From contig LAZY01000005.1 of assembly GCA_001013295.1 (NCBI GenBank), positions 1 through 64,000 on the forward strand: 64,000 nucleotides of DNA, given 5' to 3'. The translations under genes and the position numbers were made by a program. Shown here piece after piece: positions 44,430 to 52,747 of the stretch (its first letter is position 1; every line of letters starts with the position of its first letter). Origin of the DNA: Chryseobacterium indologenes. GTDB taxonomy: Bacteria > Bacteroidota > Bacteroidia > Flavobacteriales > Weeksellaceae. The notes under the pieces are model-generated. The model did no database searches. It worked only from the letters and a program-made list of their open reading frames with translations, and was not told the origin of the DNA.

Positions 44430-44446
44430 TTTTCTTTTTTTATTAG

Positions 44447-44478
44447 AGTCAAGAATCTAGAACCAAGAGCCAAGATTT
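44447..44478. repeat. Left inverted-repeat flank of the S23-type insert
   Basis: The segment holds the phrase AGAACCAAGAGCCAAGATTT. Its inverted counterpart, AAATCTTGGTTCTTGGCTCT, lies on the other side of the inserted gene at about 44865-44890. Both are built from AAGA-CCAAGA units. Confidence 0.6.
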
Positions 44479-44485
44479 CCAGACT

Positions 44486-44836
44486 TTATTTTAAATTATT
44501 TTTGAATGAGTAAATCATTCTTTGAATTTCAGAAACTTCGTTTAATAAAGTACTTACTTTTTCTTCTGGTAAAAGATTTAGCTCTTTAACCAAAATCAGT
44601 TGAGTTTGTAATTCAAACGCAGAACCTAAAGCAATAGCAAGAAAGTGATTAAATTCTTTACTGCTATTTCTCCCAGAACCTTCAGCAATATTAGACGGAA
44701 TAGAAACAGTGCATCTTTTAATCTGTGAAATTAACCCATACTTTTCGTCATTAGTGATCTCCGAGCAAATCATGTATATATTTTTTGCCAACACAATTGA
44801 TTTTTGCCAGAAAAGTAATTTTTCAAAGTTATGCAT
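44486..44836 (-). CDS. Four-helix-bundle protein of the 23S rRNA intervening-sequence (S23/IVP) family
   Basis: The 116-residue protein shows the family's layout: FEKLLFWQKSIVLAKNIYMICSEIT, then YGLISQIKRCTVSIPSNIAEGSGRNSSKEFNHFLAIALGSAFELQTQL and a last helix VSEIQRMIYSFKNNLK. The SIPSNIAEG and AxGSxxELxTQ parts are diagnostic. Members were first seen inside 23S rRNA intervening sequences; their function is still unclear. Here it interrupts the carA-carB operon and is flanked by inverted repeats (44447-44478, 44853-44890), so it behaves like a mobile unit. Confidence 0.85.
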   Translation of the reverse strand: MHNFEKLLFWQKSIVLAKNIYMICSEITNDEKYGLISQIKRCTVSIPSNIAEGSGRNSSKEFNHFLAIALGSAFELQTQLILVKELNLLPEEKVSTLLNEVSEIQRMIYSFKNNLK

Positions 44837-44852
44837 GTCCTTTTTCTCTTAA

Positions 44853-44890
44853 GTCTTAATTCTTAAATCTTGGTTCTTGGCTCTTAAATC
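44853..44890. repeat. Right inverted-repeat flank of the S23-type insert
   Basis: The stretch contains AAATCTTGGTTCTTGGCTCT plus short TCTTAA repeats. Its reverse complement (AGAGCCAAGAACCAAGATTT) is the left flank with AGAACC and AGAGCC swapped. It lies 1-40 bases upstream of the carA stop. Confidence 0.6.
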
Positions 44891-45964
44891 TTACTTCTTA
44901 AAGTCCTCCATTAACTGAATAAACTCATCAAATAAGTAATTCGCATCTTCCGGGCCTGGGCTTGCTTCAGGGTGATACTGAACGGAGAAACAAGGGTGGA
45001 TTTTGTGTCTTAAACCTTCGTTTGTTCTGTCGTTTAGTGCGATGTGCGTTTCGATAAGGTCTGTTCCTTTTAAACTTTCCTGATCTACTGCATACCCGTG
45101 GTTTTGAGACGTGATTGCTACTGTATTTTTCTCCAAATCCAATACCGGGTGGTTTCCTCCTCTGTGTCCGAATTTTAGTTTGAATGTTTTTGCTCCACAA
45201 GCAAGACCGATCAACTGGTGTCCTAAACAGATTCCGAAGATTGGAACTTTTCCTAATAACCCACGAATCATGTCTAAAGCGTGTGGTACATCTTCCGGGT
45301 CACCAGGACCGTTGGATAACATGATTCCGTCAGGATTCATCAATAGGATGTCTTCAGCTGTCGTATCCTGAGAAACGACGATGATGTCACAGTTTCTTTG
45401 AGATAGTTCTCTGATGATCCCCAGTTTTGCCCCGAAATCTACCAATACCACTTTGAAACCTCTGTTCGGGTTTGCATAAGGTGTTTTTGTAGATACTTCT
45501 TCTACCTGATTGGTTGGGAAGGCAGTAGTTTTTAATTCTGCGGTTACTGCAGCTTCGTCTGCATCTGCATTCACGATTTTCCCTTTCACCACTCCGGAAT
45601 TACGAAGAATCCTTGTCAGTCTTCTTGTATCGATTCCTGAAATTCCTGAAAGGCTTTTCTTTTTAAATAGTTCATCTAAAGTAATCTGAGTACGGAAATT
45701 GGAAGGCAGGTCGCAAAGTTCTTTTACGATAAGCCCTTTGATTGCCGGCTCGATACTTTCATAATCATCACGGTTAATACCATAATTCCCGATAAGCGGA
45801 TAGGTCATACAAACTATCTGACCACAATAAGATGGGTCAGAGATCAATTCCTGATACCCTGTCATTCCGGTATTGAAAACTACTTCCCCTGCAGTTTCCA
45901 ATTCTGCTCCGAAACCTTCTCCATGAAACACTTCACCGGACTCCAGTATTAATTTTTTCTTCAT
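44891..45964 (-). CDS. carA: Carbamoyl-phosphate synthase small (glutaminase) subunit
   Basis: The 357-residue protein has the CarA N-terminal half (LILESGEVFHGEGFGAE, then FNTGMTGYQELISDPSY) and the class I glutamine amidotransferase half: nucleophile Cys in GICLGHQLIGL, HRGGNHPV, SQNHGYAVD and the catalytic His-Glu pair in SVQYHPEASPGP. It supplies ammonia to CarB from glutamine. It follows pyrB by 88 bases and is separated from carB by the S23-type insert. Confidence 0.97.
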   Translation of the reverse strand: MKKKLILESGEVFHGEGFGAELETAGEVVFNTGMTGYQELISDPSYCGQIVCMTYPLIGNYGINRDDYESIEPAIKGLIVKELCDLPSNFRTQITLDELFKKKSLSGISGIDTRRLTRILRNSGVVKGKIVNADADEAAVTAELKTTAFPTNQVEEVSTKTPYANPNRGFKVVLVDFGAKLGIIRELSQRNCDIIVVSQDTTAEDILLMNPDGIMLSNGPGDPEDVPHALDMIRGLLGKVPIFGICLGHQLIGLACGAKTFKLKFGHRGGNHPVLDLEKNTVAITSQNHGYAVDQESLKGTDLIETHIALNDRTNEGLRHKIHPCFSVQYHPEASPGPEDANYLFDEFIQLMEDFKK

Positions 45965-46052
45965 TTTTAAAAATTAGATATTAGATTTTAGAAGTTAGAG
46001 GTTAGACCTCCTTGTTCTATATTATTTATTCTTTGTTATTTATTCTATCAGT

Positions 46053-46943
46053 CTACTTAAAAGTAAACCCTTTTTCTTCCAACGCTTCTTTCAGAATGGC
46101 CATTCTGGCGAAGACTCCGTTTTCCATTTGTTTGAAGACTCTTGATCTTTCGCATTCCACAAGGTCTGAATCGATCTCTACTCCCCTGTTGATGGGTGCC
46201 GGGTGCATGATGATTGCTTCTTTTTTCATGGCCTGCTCTCTTTCTTTGGTTAGTCCGTATCTTTTATGATATTCCGAAGCTGTGAAACTCATTGCAGCGT
46301 CATGTCTTTCATGTTGGATTCTCAGCAGCATCAGAACATCTACTTCAGCGATCAGCTCATCTACTGAAAGGTAAGTTCCGTTGATCAAAGCTCCTTCATC
46401 AAACCATTGTTCAGGTCCTGAGAAATATACTTTAGCTCCCAATCTTCTTAACGCTTCTGCATTTGAATTGGCTACACGGCTGTGTTTTACATCTCCTACG
46501 ATTCCAACTTTCAATCCTTCAAATTTTCCAAACTCCTGGTAGATCGTCATCAGGTCCAGCATACATTGTGATGGGTGGTTCCCGGTTCCGTCTCCGCCAT
46601 TGATTACAGGAATTTTTATATTTTTCAATTCTTCGAAGTATCTGTCTTTTTTGTCACGGATCACGACAAGGTTCACTCCTATACTTTCGATGGTCTTTAC
46701 GGTATCATAAAGACTCTCTCCTTTGTTTACCGAACTGTGTGATGCATCAAAAGGAACTACCTGAAGTCCTAATTTTCTTTCTGCAAGATCAAAGCTTGTT
46801 TTTGTTCTTGTGCTGTCTTCGAAGAAAAGGTTTGAGCAAAAAACTTCTCCTTCAATTTTGGCAGTTTTACCGTTGGCAAAAGCCAGTGCTTCTGTCAGTA
46901 TACTGTTGATTCTCTCGGTGCTTAGTTCTGTAATCGTAAACAT
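46053..46943 (-). CDS. pyrB: Aspartate carbamoyltransferase catalytic subunit
   Basis: From the ATG at 46943 the protein is ~296 residues with the classic [20 protein letters not shown] carbamoyl-phosphate loop, [28 protein letters not shown] and [11 protein letters not shown] (residues ~45-235). The last contains the aspartate-binding RxQxER. No PyrI-like regulatory subunit gene is near. The long upstream reading frame (to 46979) would overlap the attenuator hairpin, so the ATG at 46943 is chosen. First gene of the pyrB-carA-carB operon; expression is probably controlled by the leader at 46944-47064. Confidence 0.97.
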   Translation of the reverse strand: MFTITELSTERINSILTEALAFANGKTAKIEGEVFCSNLFFEDSTRTKTSFDLAERKLGLQVVPFDASHSSVNKGESLYDTVKTIESIGVNLVVIRDKKDRYFEELKNIKIPVINGGDGTGNHPSQCMLDLMTIYQEFGKFEGLKVGIVGDVKHSRVANSNAEALRRLGAKVYFSGPEQWFDEGALINGTYLSVDELIAEVDVLMLLRIQHERHDAAMSFTASEYHKRYGLTKEREQAMKKEAIIMHPAPINRGVEIDSDLVECERSRVFKQMENGVFARMAILKEALEEKGFTFK

Positions 46944-46960
46944 AATTCTTATTTTTGGGC

Positions 46961-46991
46961 ATAAAAAAAGCGAAGACAACTATCTTCGCTT
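46961..46991 (-). terminator. Leader terminator upstream of pyrB (attenuator)
   Basis: On the minus strand AAGCGAAGA (46991-46983) and TCTTCGCTT (46976-46968) form a perfect 9-bp stem with a 6-base loop, followed by seven T. It ends 18 bases before the pyrB ATG, after the leader peptide's reading frame and overlapping its stop codon. Confidence 0.85.
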
Positions 46992-47061
46992 AATAACAAT
47001 AAATATCGTAAAGGGCGCTTTCGCCCGGTAAATCTAATGATATAAATGCTTTTTTATTCAT
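46990..47061 (-). CDS. Pyr operon leader peptide (23 codons), putative
   Basis: From ATG 47061 the minus strand encodes MNKKAFISLDLPGESALYDI then YCY and a TAA (46992-46990). The stop codon lies inside the left arm of the terminator hairpin, and a 5-bp GGGCG/CGCCC pause hairpin (47013-47026) followed by a U-rich stretch sits in the middle of the reading frame. This is the layout of the enterobacterial pyrBI leader peptide. The ATG lies within a few bases of the predicted transcription start, so it may be leaderless. Expression is not proven. Confidence 0.6.
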   Translation of the reverse strand: MNKKAFISLDLPGESALYDIYCY

Positions 47062-47067
47062 TAGGTG

Positions 47068-47098
47068 CAAAGATATAACAATTTTATGAACCTACAAA
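47068..47098 (-). promoter_or_regulatory. Bacteroidota-type promoter of the pyr operon
   Basis: TATCTTTG (minus, 47075-47068) and TTTG (47098-47095), 19 bases apart, match the Bacteroidota consensus exactly. The expected transcription start is near 47061-47064, at the leader peptide's ATG. Confidence 0.75.
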
Positions 47099-47185
47099 AA
47101 TTAAGTTTAAAATAAATTTAAAAACCTTAGTATTTCCTTATTCTCATTTAAAATTAATATTTTTGTTAAAACTCAACTTTATTCT

Positions 47186-47647
47186 ATGGATTTAAAAGAC
47201 AAAATGATTCTCAGTATTATTCAGGAAGACTCCACTTTATCTGTAAAGGAAATTTCAGAAAAGATCGGTCTTACCTTTACTCCTACGTATGAGCGAATCA
47301 AACAATTGGAGAAACAGGGGATCATTCAAAAGTACGTAGGTCTTCTGGACCGTGAAAAACTGGGTTTGAATATTGTAGTCTACTGTAATGTACGTCTGAA
47401 GGAGCAGTCCAAGAAAGTATTGGAAACCTTTGAGAAGCACATTGGAAAATATGATGAAGTACAGGAAATCATCAGTCTTTCCGGGGAGTATGACTATATG
47501 CTGAAGATCATTGCGAAAGACATCAATTCTTATAACGAGTTTGCAGTCAATGTTATTTCAAATGTTCCTAATATCGGGCAGTACCACAGCTCCATCGTCC
47601 TTCATGAGGTTAAAAAATCAACCAAATTCAAAATTGATCTGGAATAA
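47186..47647 (+). CDS. Lrp/AsnC-family transcription regulator
   Basis: The 153-residue protein has the N-terminal winged helix (LKDKMILSIIQEDSTLSVKEISEKIGLTFTPTYERIKQLEKQGII) and the C-terminal RAM ligand domain (GEYDYMLKIIAKDINSYNEFAVNVISNVPNIGQYHSSIVLHEVKKS). It probably senses an amino acid. It is divergent from the pyr operon with 122 bases between the leader ATG and its own start, and it lies next to the arginine genes, so a role in arginine or pyrimidine control is plausible but not shown. A TATTTTTG at 47158-47165 may be its -7 element. Confidence 0.9.
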   Translation: MDLKDKMILSIIQEDSTLSVKEISEKIGLTFTPTYERIKQLEKQGIIQKYVGLLDREKLGLNIVVYCNVRLKEQSKKVLETFEKHIGKYDEVQEIISLSGEYDYMLKIIAKDINSYNEFAVNVISNVPNIGQYHSSIVLHEVKKSTKFKIDLE

Positions 47648-47915
47648 TCCTTTTATTTTTAAACATTAAGAACTTTTAAGAGGCGAAGAATAATTAAGGA
47701 ATTCGCAAGCGAATTTTAAAACTAAGTATTAACAAATAATTGATGTTACATTTTTAATCTTTATCTGCTTGAATGTAAAATCAATAGCCAAACTCTAATT
47801 GCCAGCAGCTACTTATATGGCTAAAAAATCGTAGATTTTCTTAACTTACCTTAAAGTCTTCATCTTCCTTAATGGTTCAAGATAATCAATCATCAAATTC
47901 AAAGAGCAAGAATAG

Positions 47916-48059
47916 AATCAAACCATTAAGATCACTTAAGCAATCAAGATTTATTAAGATTAAGGATTCACAAACGAACATGTAAGGCAGTATTAAAAGT
48001 ATTTTTAAAACTTTACAGATTCAGCTTAAGTGTTTCTAAGCTCTTAATGGTTTAGATTC
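47916..48059. repeat. MITE-like element with AACCATTAAG termini, copy 1
   Basis: GAATCAAACCATTAAGA (47916-47932) and TCTTAATGGTTTAGATTC (48042-48059) are inverted repeats with one base inserted. The 144-base body is AT-rich with several TTAAG/CTTAA repeats. A second copy is at 59022-59156. The right end touches argH's stop codon (48059-48061). The rest of the 411-base gap from 47648 contains a partial CCTTAATGGTTCAAGA (47872) and nothing coding. Confidence 0.6.
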
Positions 48060-49363
48060 TAACCCAATAATTTATTTTTCAGTTTATTAAACTGATATTC
48101 TATTTTATCAAGACAAAGGTTACCGATACTTCCCTGATGGGTGTGATCCAGATCTCCTATTTCAAAATCGAATTCATTATTTTCGATCTCCTGTCCTACT
48201 TTTACATACGCATCACGGAAAGAGCTTCCACTTTTCACTTCTTCATTGATCTTCTCTACGCTGAACAGGTATTTGTACTTTTCATCTTCCAGAATTCCAT
48301 CTTTCACCTGAATATTAGGTAAAGTATAGCTTAAGATCTCTAAACATTCTTTCAGCGAGTCAATTGCCGGGAAAAGGATTTCTTTGGTGAGCTGTACATC
48401 TCTGTGGTATCCTGACGGCAGATTATTGGTTAGCAGGATCAATTCATTCGGTAAAGACTGAATTCTGTTGCAACGTGCCCGAACCAATTCGAAAATATCC
48501 GGGTTCTTTTTATGAGGCATAATGCTGCTTCCTGTTGTAAATTCTTTTGGAAAACTGATAAAATCAAAATTCTGATTCAGATACAGACACACGTCATAAG
48601 CGAATTTCCCGAGCGTTCCTGCCAGTGTTGCCATAGACATTGCTAATAGCTTTTCAGACTTCCCACGAGTCATCTGAGCATATACTGAATTATAATTCAT
48701 CGACTGGAATCCCAGGTTATAGGTTGTGCTCTCACGATTGATCGGGAAAGATGAACCATACCCCGCTGCTGATCCCAACGGATTTTTATTGATGATATTT
48801 TTTACTGAAAACAGCATTTCCACATCATCCAAAAGGGCTTCCGCATACGCTCCGAACCACAAACCGAAAGAGGAAGGCATAGCAATCTGCAAGTGGGTAT
48901 ACCCCGGAAGCAGAATATTTTTATGCTGATCTGCCAGCTGAATCAGGATTTGGAAAAACTCATCGGTCAATGTTGTGATCTCACGAATTTCATCCAAGAG
49001 ATAGAGTTTAATGTCCAGTAAAACCTGATCATTTCTCGAGCGCGCTGTATGAATTTTCTTTCCGGTATCTCCCAGTTCTGCAATTAAGATCGCTTCTATC
49101 TGAGAATGGATATCCTCAGCCTCTTTATCAATTTCAAAACTACCATCTTCAATTGTATTTAAAATAGTGTTCAAAACAGATACCATCTGCTCTGATTCTT
49201 CCTGGGAAATAATCCCGGTTTCGGCTAACATTTTGCAATGTGCCATCGATCCTTTGACATCATATTTTGCCAAACGTTCATCAAAGTCAAGGTCTTTTCC
49301 TACTGTAAAATTATTGACTAATATATTGGTGGCAAGGTCATCCTTCTGCCATATTTTTTTCAT
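48059..49363 (-). CDS. argH: Argininosuccinate lyase
   Basis: The 434-residue protein has the fumarase/ASL-superfamily signature GSSIMPHKKNPD (~280) plus the other conserved blocks HTARSRNDQV and LPGYTHLQIAMP. It splits argininosuccinate to arginine and fumarate, the last step of the pathway. It is the distal gene of the minus-strand arginine cluster, after a 348-base gap that contains only an inverted-repeat pair. Confidence 0.96.
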   Translation of the reverse strand: MKKIWQKDDLATNILVNNFTVGKDLDFDERLAKYDVKGSMAHCKMLAETGIISQEESEQMVSVLNTILNTIEDGSFEIDKEAEDIHSQIEAILIAELGDTGKKIHTARSRNDQVLLDIKLYLLDEIREITTLTDEFFQILIQLADQHKNILLPGYTHLQIAMPSSFGLWFGAYAEALLDDVEMLFSVKNIINKNPLGSAAGYGSSFPINRESTTYNLGFQSMNYNSVYAQMTRGKSEKLLAMSMATLAGTLGKFAYDVCLYLNQNFDFISFPKEFTTGSSIMPHKKNPDIFELVRARCNRIQSLPNELILLTNNLPSGYHRDVQLTKEILFPAIDSLKECLEILSYTLPNIQVKDGILEDEKYKYLFSVEKINEEVKSGSSFRDAYVKVGQEIENNEFDFEIGDLDHTHQGSIGNLCLDKIEYQFNKLKNKLLG

Positions 49364-49473
49364 ATGTAATGAGTTGTTTTTCTGAGGTCATACACCATCA
49401 CACTTCCTTCTGTTTGTTGATTGAAAGTTCGTTCAAATGATTTTATATGATCCCGATTTAAAATATTGATTAG

Positions 49474-49617
49474 TTTCGACATGCTCAGCCCGGCGTTCCT
49501 TATTAATTATTAACTATAAAAAAACATTTCCTTATTTAAAAGCCCGTTTTTAATCTTTCTTCTTGCATAAATCCTTATTAAAAACTTAAACTTTACCGCC
49601 TGCTGAGCAACGTCAAA
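49474..49617. repeat. Imperfect inverted-repeat element in the argH upstream gap
   Basis: TTTCGACATGCTCAGCCCGGCG (49474-49495) is partly inverted at CGCCTGCTGAGCAACGTCAAA (49597-49617), with the core GCTCAG/CTGAGC. The interior is AT-rich and empty. The 348-base gap 49364-49711 otherwise shows short GCTGGA repeats and no gene. Confidence 0.45.
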
Positions 49618-49711
49618 ACATATATTAAGCTGGAAAAGTCTGAAGCTGGAGGCTTGAAGTCAATCACAAACCGCAATAACTTCCTTTCTTCCTACTTCCC
49701 TCTTCTATCTT

Positions 49712-50794
49712 TTATAACACTTTTTCTAAAACTCTGATGTAGATTTCTATTCCTTCTTCTATTTCCTGGATATAGATAAATTCATCTGCTGTATGAGAGC
49801 GCCTACTGTCTCCAGGCCCCATCTTCACCGATGTACACGGAATGATTGCCTGGTCTGATGAGGTAGGTGAACCGTAAGTGGTCCTTCCTATTTCCAATCC
49901 TGCTTTTACAAACGGATGATCCATTTCAATTTTTGAAGAATTCAGCCTGAAAGACCTTGCGGTAAGGGTAGATTTCATCTGCGACTGGATAACTTCAAAG
50001 ACTTCTTTGTTGGAATATTCATCCGTCACCCTCACGTCTAATGTAAAATTACACGACTCAGGCACCACATTATGCTGAACGCCTGCATGAATTCCTGACA
50101 GGGTCACCTTAACTTCGCCCAGATATTCTGAAACTTTTGGAAATTTAAAGCTTAAAATATTCTGAAGATCCAGCATACATTTTACAATCGAATTATCCTC
50201 ATTGGGATGAGCAGCATGAGAAGGAGTTCCCTTCATTTCCCCGTCTATCACAAGCAATCCTTTTTCTGCAATCGCCAGATTCATCTGCGTGGGTTCCCCT
50301 ACAATGGCGAGTTCTATATTGGGAAGCTGCGGGAACAGAGCCTCAATTCCGTCAAAACCTGAAATCTCCTCCTCTGCCGTCAAAGCAATCACTAAATTAT
50401 ATTTTAAATCTTCTTTCTCATAAAAATGTAAAAAAACCTGAGCCATAGCAACCAAAGATGCGCCGGCATCATTACTTCCAAGCCCATAAAGTTTTCCATC
50501 TTTTTCAATAGGCACAAACGGATCCAGCGTATATGCTTTATTGGGTTTCACCGTATCATGGTGGGTATTCAGCAAAACAGACGGTTTAAACACATCAAAG
50601 TTTTTATTGACTGCCCAGATATTGTTTTTAAAACGCTTGGTGGGGATCTGATGTTTTTTGAAAAAGTTTTCAATCTCTACCGATGTATTGAATTCATCTT
50701 TGCTGAATGAAGGAATTTCAATCAGATTTTTAAGCAATTCAACCGCATTTTTCAACAATTCTTCTTTATTATAAACAGATTTCAGTTCCTGCAT
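49712..50794 (-). CDS. M20-family N-acyl-citrulline/ornithine deacylase
   Basis: The 360-residue metallopeptidase shows the M20 zinc-ligand order: NTHHDTVKP, GLGSNDAGAS, LTAEEEISG, AIVGEPTQMN and a C-terminal SHTADEFIYI. With ArgF' and no argJ nearby, the likely reaction is removal of the acyl group from acyl-citrulline (or acyl-ornithine) before ArgG. It overlaps the argB start upstream by 26 bases. I would label it ArgE-like; substrate is inferred from context. Confidence 0.9.
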   Translation of the reverse strand: MQELKSVYNKEELLKNAVELLKNLIEIPSFSKDEFNTSVEIENFFKKHQIPTKRFKNNIWAVNKNFDVFKPSVLLNTHHDTVKPNKAYTLDPFVPIEKDGKLYGLGSNDAGASLVAMAQVFLHFYEKEDLKYNLVIALTAEEEISGFDGIEALFPQLPNIELAIVGEPTQMNLAIAEKGLLVIDGEMKGTPSHAAHPNEDNSIVKCMLDLQNILSFKFPKVSEYLGEVKVTLSGIHAGVQHNVVPESCNFTLDVRVTDEYSNKEVFEVIQSQMKSTLTARSFRLNSSKIEMDHPFVKAGLEIGRTTYGSPTSSDQAIIPCTSVKMGPGDSRRSHTADEFIYIQEIEEGIEIYIRVLEKVL

Positions 50795-51563
50795 GATGAT
50801 TCTCTATATGGTTTTTCAGTTGGGTTTCTTTGATCAGAAACACTTTATCTACATTATTTTTTATGGCTCCAAGAGCATTTTCAAGTTTGGGTAAAATCCC
50901 CTTATGAAGTTTTCCTTCTTCTTTTAATACGGTAAACTCTTCTTCTGTAACGCTTTTGATTACCGATTCCGGGTCATTCACATCTTCCAGTACGCCTTCT
51001 TTATCAAAACAGTACAGAAGCTCAACTTCATATTTCTCTGATAAGGCCTGAGCAATCACAGAAGCAATGGTATCTGCATTGGTATTGAAAAGATTTCCTT
51101 TTTTATCATGAGTGATGGCAGAAAATACCGGAACTAGATCAAGTTTAATAAGTTTCGAAACCAACTTTCTGTTGACACTTTTCTTAGTAATATCACCTAC
51201 AAATCCGAAATCAATCTCGGGATGCTCTCTCTTCTTTGCCTTGATTAAATTTCCGTCTGCACCGGAAAATCCTATGGCATTACACTTTTTCTGCTGCAGC
51301 TTTTCAACAATATTTTTATTGATTCCTCCGGCGTATACCATTGTTACAATATCCAATGTCTCTTTATCCGTAATCCGCCTTCCGTTGATCATTTTTTGTT
51401 CTATACCCAGTTTATCAGCTAATGTTGTAGCCAACTTACCTCCGCCATGAACAAGAATTTTCTTTTCTTTAATTTCGGAAAACTGATCTAAAAACTGATC
51501 CAGCAATCGTTCATCATCAATGAGCGCTCCGCCTATTTTTATGATGTATATTTTCTGTTTCAT
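50769..51563 (-). CDS. argB: Acetylglutamate kinase
   Basis: The 264-residue kinase has KIGGALID, the phosphate-binding LVHGGGKLATTLADK and the family's FSGADGNLIKAKK and NTNADTIASVIAQ blocks. It phosphorylates N-acylglutamate. The insensitive (linear pathway) form lacks the N-terminal extension needed for arginine feedback, which matches its length, so feedback must act elsewhere. Confidence 0.95.
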   Translation of the reverse strand: MKQKIYIIKIGGALIDDERLLDQFLDQFSEIKEKKILVHGGGKLATTLADKLGIEQKMINGRRITDKETLDIVTMVYAGGINKNIVEKLQQKKCNAIGFSGADGNLIKAKKREHPEIDFGFVGDITKKSVNRKLVSKLIKLDLVPVFSAITHDKKGNLFNTNADTIASVIAQALSEKYEVELLYCFDKEGVLEDVNDPESVIKSVTEEEFTVLKEEGKLHKGILPKLENALGAIKNNVDKVFLIKETQLKNHIENHHAGTEICL

Positions 51564-51586
51564 TTTTCTTTTGTTTGATTGAGACC

Positions 51587-51630
51587 ATTGGAATACATTC
51601 CAATTTTGGATTAAATCGTCCCTTTGGGAC
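51587..51630. repeat. Intercistronic hairpin repeat, argF'-argB copy
   Basis: ATTGGAAT-AC-ATTCCAAT (51587-51604) is a perfect hairpin, followed by a 23-base unit GGATTAAATCGTCCCTTTGG...GAC (51608-51630) that recurs after argG (54996-55018), each with an inverted TCC/GGA turn. Confidence 0.65.
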
Positions 51631-51641
51631 TCACCAGATTG

Positions 51642-52595
51642 TTATTTTATATTGTCTAAAATTTCGCTGAATACGGCCTGTGCAGAGAAAATACGGTTCT
51701 TTGCCTGCTGGTAGATGATCGAGTTTCCGCCATCCATTACTTCGTCACTCAATTCTACATTACGGCGAACCGGAAGGCAGTGCATTACTTTCGCATCGTT
51801 GGTATTGGCCAGTTTTTCATTCGTCAGCATCCAATCGCCTTTTACTTCAGGCATTGCAGCATAGTCATCAAAAGAAGACCAGTTTTTCACATAAATAAAG
51901 TCCGCATCTTTCAACGCTTCATCCTGGTCATGGACTACTTTTGTATCTTTTGTAAAAGCGGGATCTAAATCGTAACCTTCCGGGTTGGCGATCACAAAAT
52001 CTACATCCATTTCCTGCATCCATTCTGCGAAAGAGTTCCCAACAGCCTGTGCAATCGGTTTGATGTGAGGCGCCCAGGTTAATACCACTTTCGGCTTTTG
52101 CTCTTTGCTCCAGTTCTCTGTAATCGTAATACAGTCAGCCAGACTTTGCAGCGGGTGGCGTGTTGCTGACTCCAATGAAACAACAGGAACTTTTGCATGC
52201 TGCTCAAACTGGCTCAGGATACTTTCATTGACGTCATCTTCTTTGCTTTTCATCCCGGCAAAACAACGTACTGCGATGATGTCACAATATTGATTCAGAA
52301 CTTCAATTGCATCTTTTATATGCTCAACGGTATCTCCATTCATTACAGCGCCGTCAGCAAATTCAAGGTTCCAGGCTTCCTGTGCTGCATTTAATGTCAA
52401 TACGTTTAAACCTAGATTTTGTGCTGCAATCTGGCTGCTCAAACGGGTTCTTAAGCTTGAATTTAAAAATACCAAACCTATTGTTTTCCCTTTTCCTTTT
52501 TCTGTTTCCGAAAGCGGATCTGCTTTTATGTCTAAAGCTTTTTTTATGATTTCCTGTAAGTTTTCTACATCACTTACAGAGGTGAATTTTTTCAT
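51642..52595 (-). CDS. argF': N-acyl-L-ornithine carbamoyltransferase (ArgF')
   Basis: The 317-residue protein is a carbamoyltransferase with FLNSSLRTRLSSQ (carbamoyl-phosphate loop), the ATRHPLQSLADC, MTWAPH-type and HCLPVRRN blocks typical of the acetyl/succinyl-ornithine group. In the known pair, residue 90 sets the acyl preference: Pro for N-succinyl (Bacteroides fragilis) and Glu for N-acetyl (Xanthomonas). Here it is Val90 in NGDTVEH. It therefore carbamoylates acylated ornithine, but which acyl group is uncertain. It follows argD in the cluster. Confidence 0.9.
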   Translation of the reverse strand: MKKFTSVSDVENLQEIIKKALDIKADPLSETEKGKGKTIGLVFLNSSLRTRLSSQIAAQNLGLNVLTLNAAQEAWNLEFADGAVMNGDTVEHIKDAIEVLNQYCDIIAVRCFAGMKSKEDDVNESILSQFEQHAKVPVVSLESATRHPLQSLADCITITENWSKEQKPKVVLTWAPHIKPIAQAVGNSFAEWMQEMDVDFVIANPEGYDLDPAFTKDTKVVHDQDEALKDADFIYVKNWSSFDDYAAMPEVKGDWMLTNEKLANTNDAKVMHCLPVRRNVELSDEVMDGGNSIIYQQAKNRIFSAQAVFSEILDNIK

Positions 52596-52628
52596 TTTGA
52601 ATTGATTTTAAAGATTTTGTCTACACAT

Positions 52629-52710
52629 TTTGTCATTCTGAATGAAACGCAGTGGAATGAAGAATCTGTAATAAAGAACAACGAGATCCTTCCTTCGTCA
52701 GAATGACAAA
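52629..52710. repeat. Palindromic element between argD and argF'
   Basis: TTTGTCATTCTGA (52629-52641) and TCAGAATGACAAA (52698-52710) are perfect 13-base inverted arms around a 56-base AT-rich body. This type of TTTGTCATTCTGA palindrome is a known widespread intergenic repeat in Bacteroidota (from memory). It sits 33 bases upstream of the argF' start. Confidence 0.75.
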
Positions 52711-52747
52711 TACTCCACTCAACTTTTCCATTCGGTTTTTAAATCGT

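Noticed and set aside
46944..46979. The longer start of pyrB
   Set aside because: It would place the start codon inside the attenuator hairpin; the ATG at 46943 starts at the normal family N-terminus.
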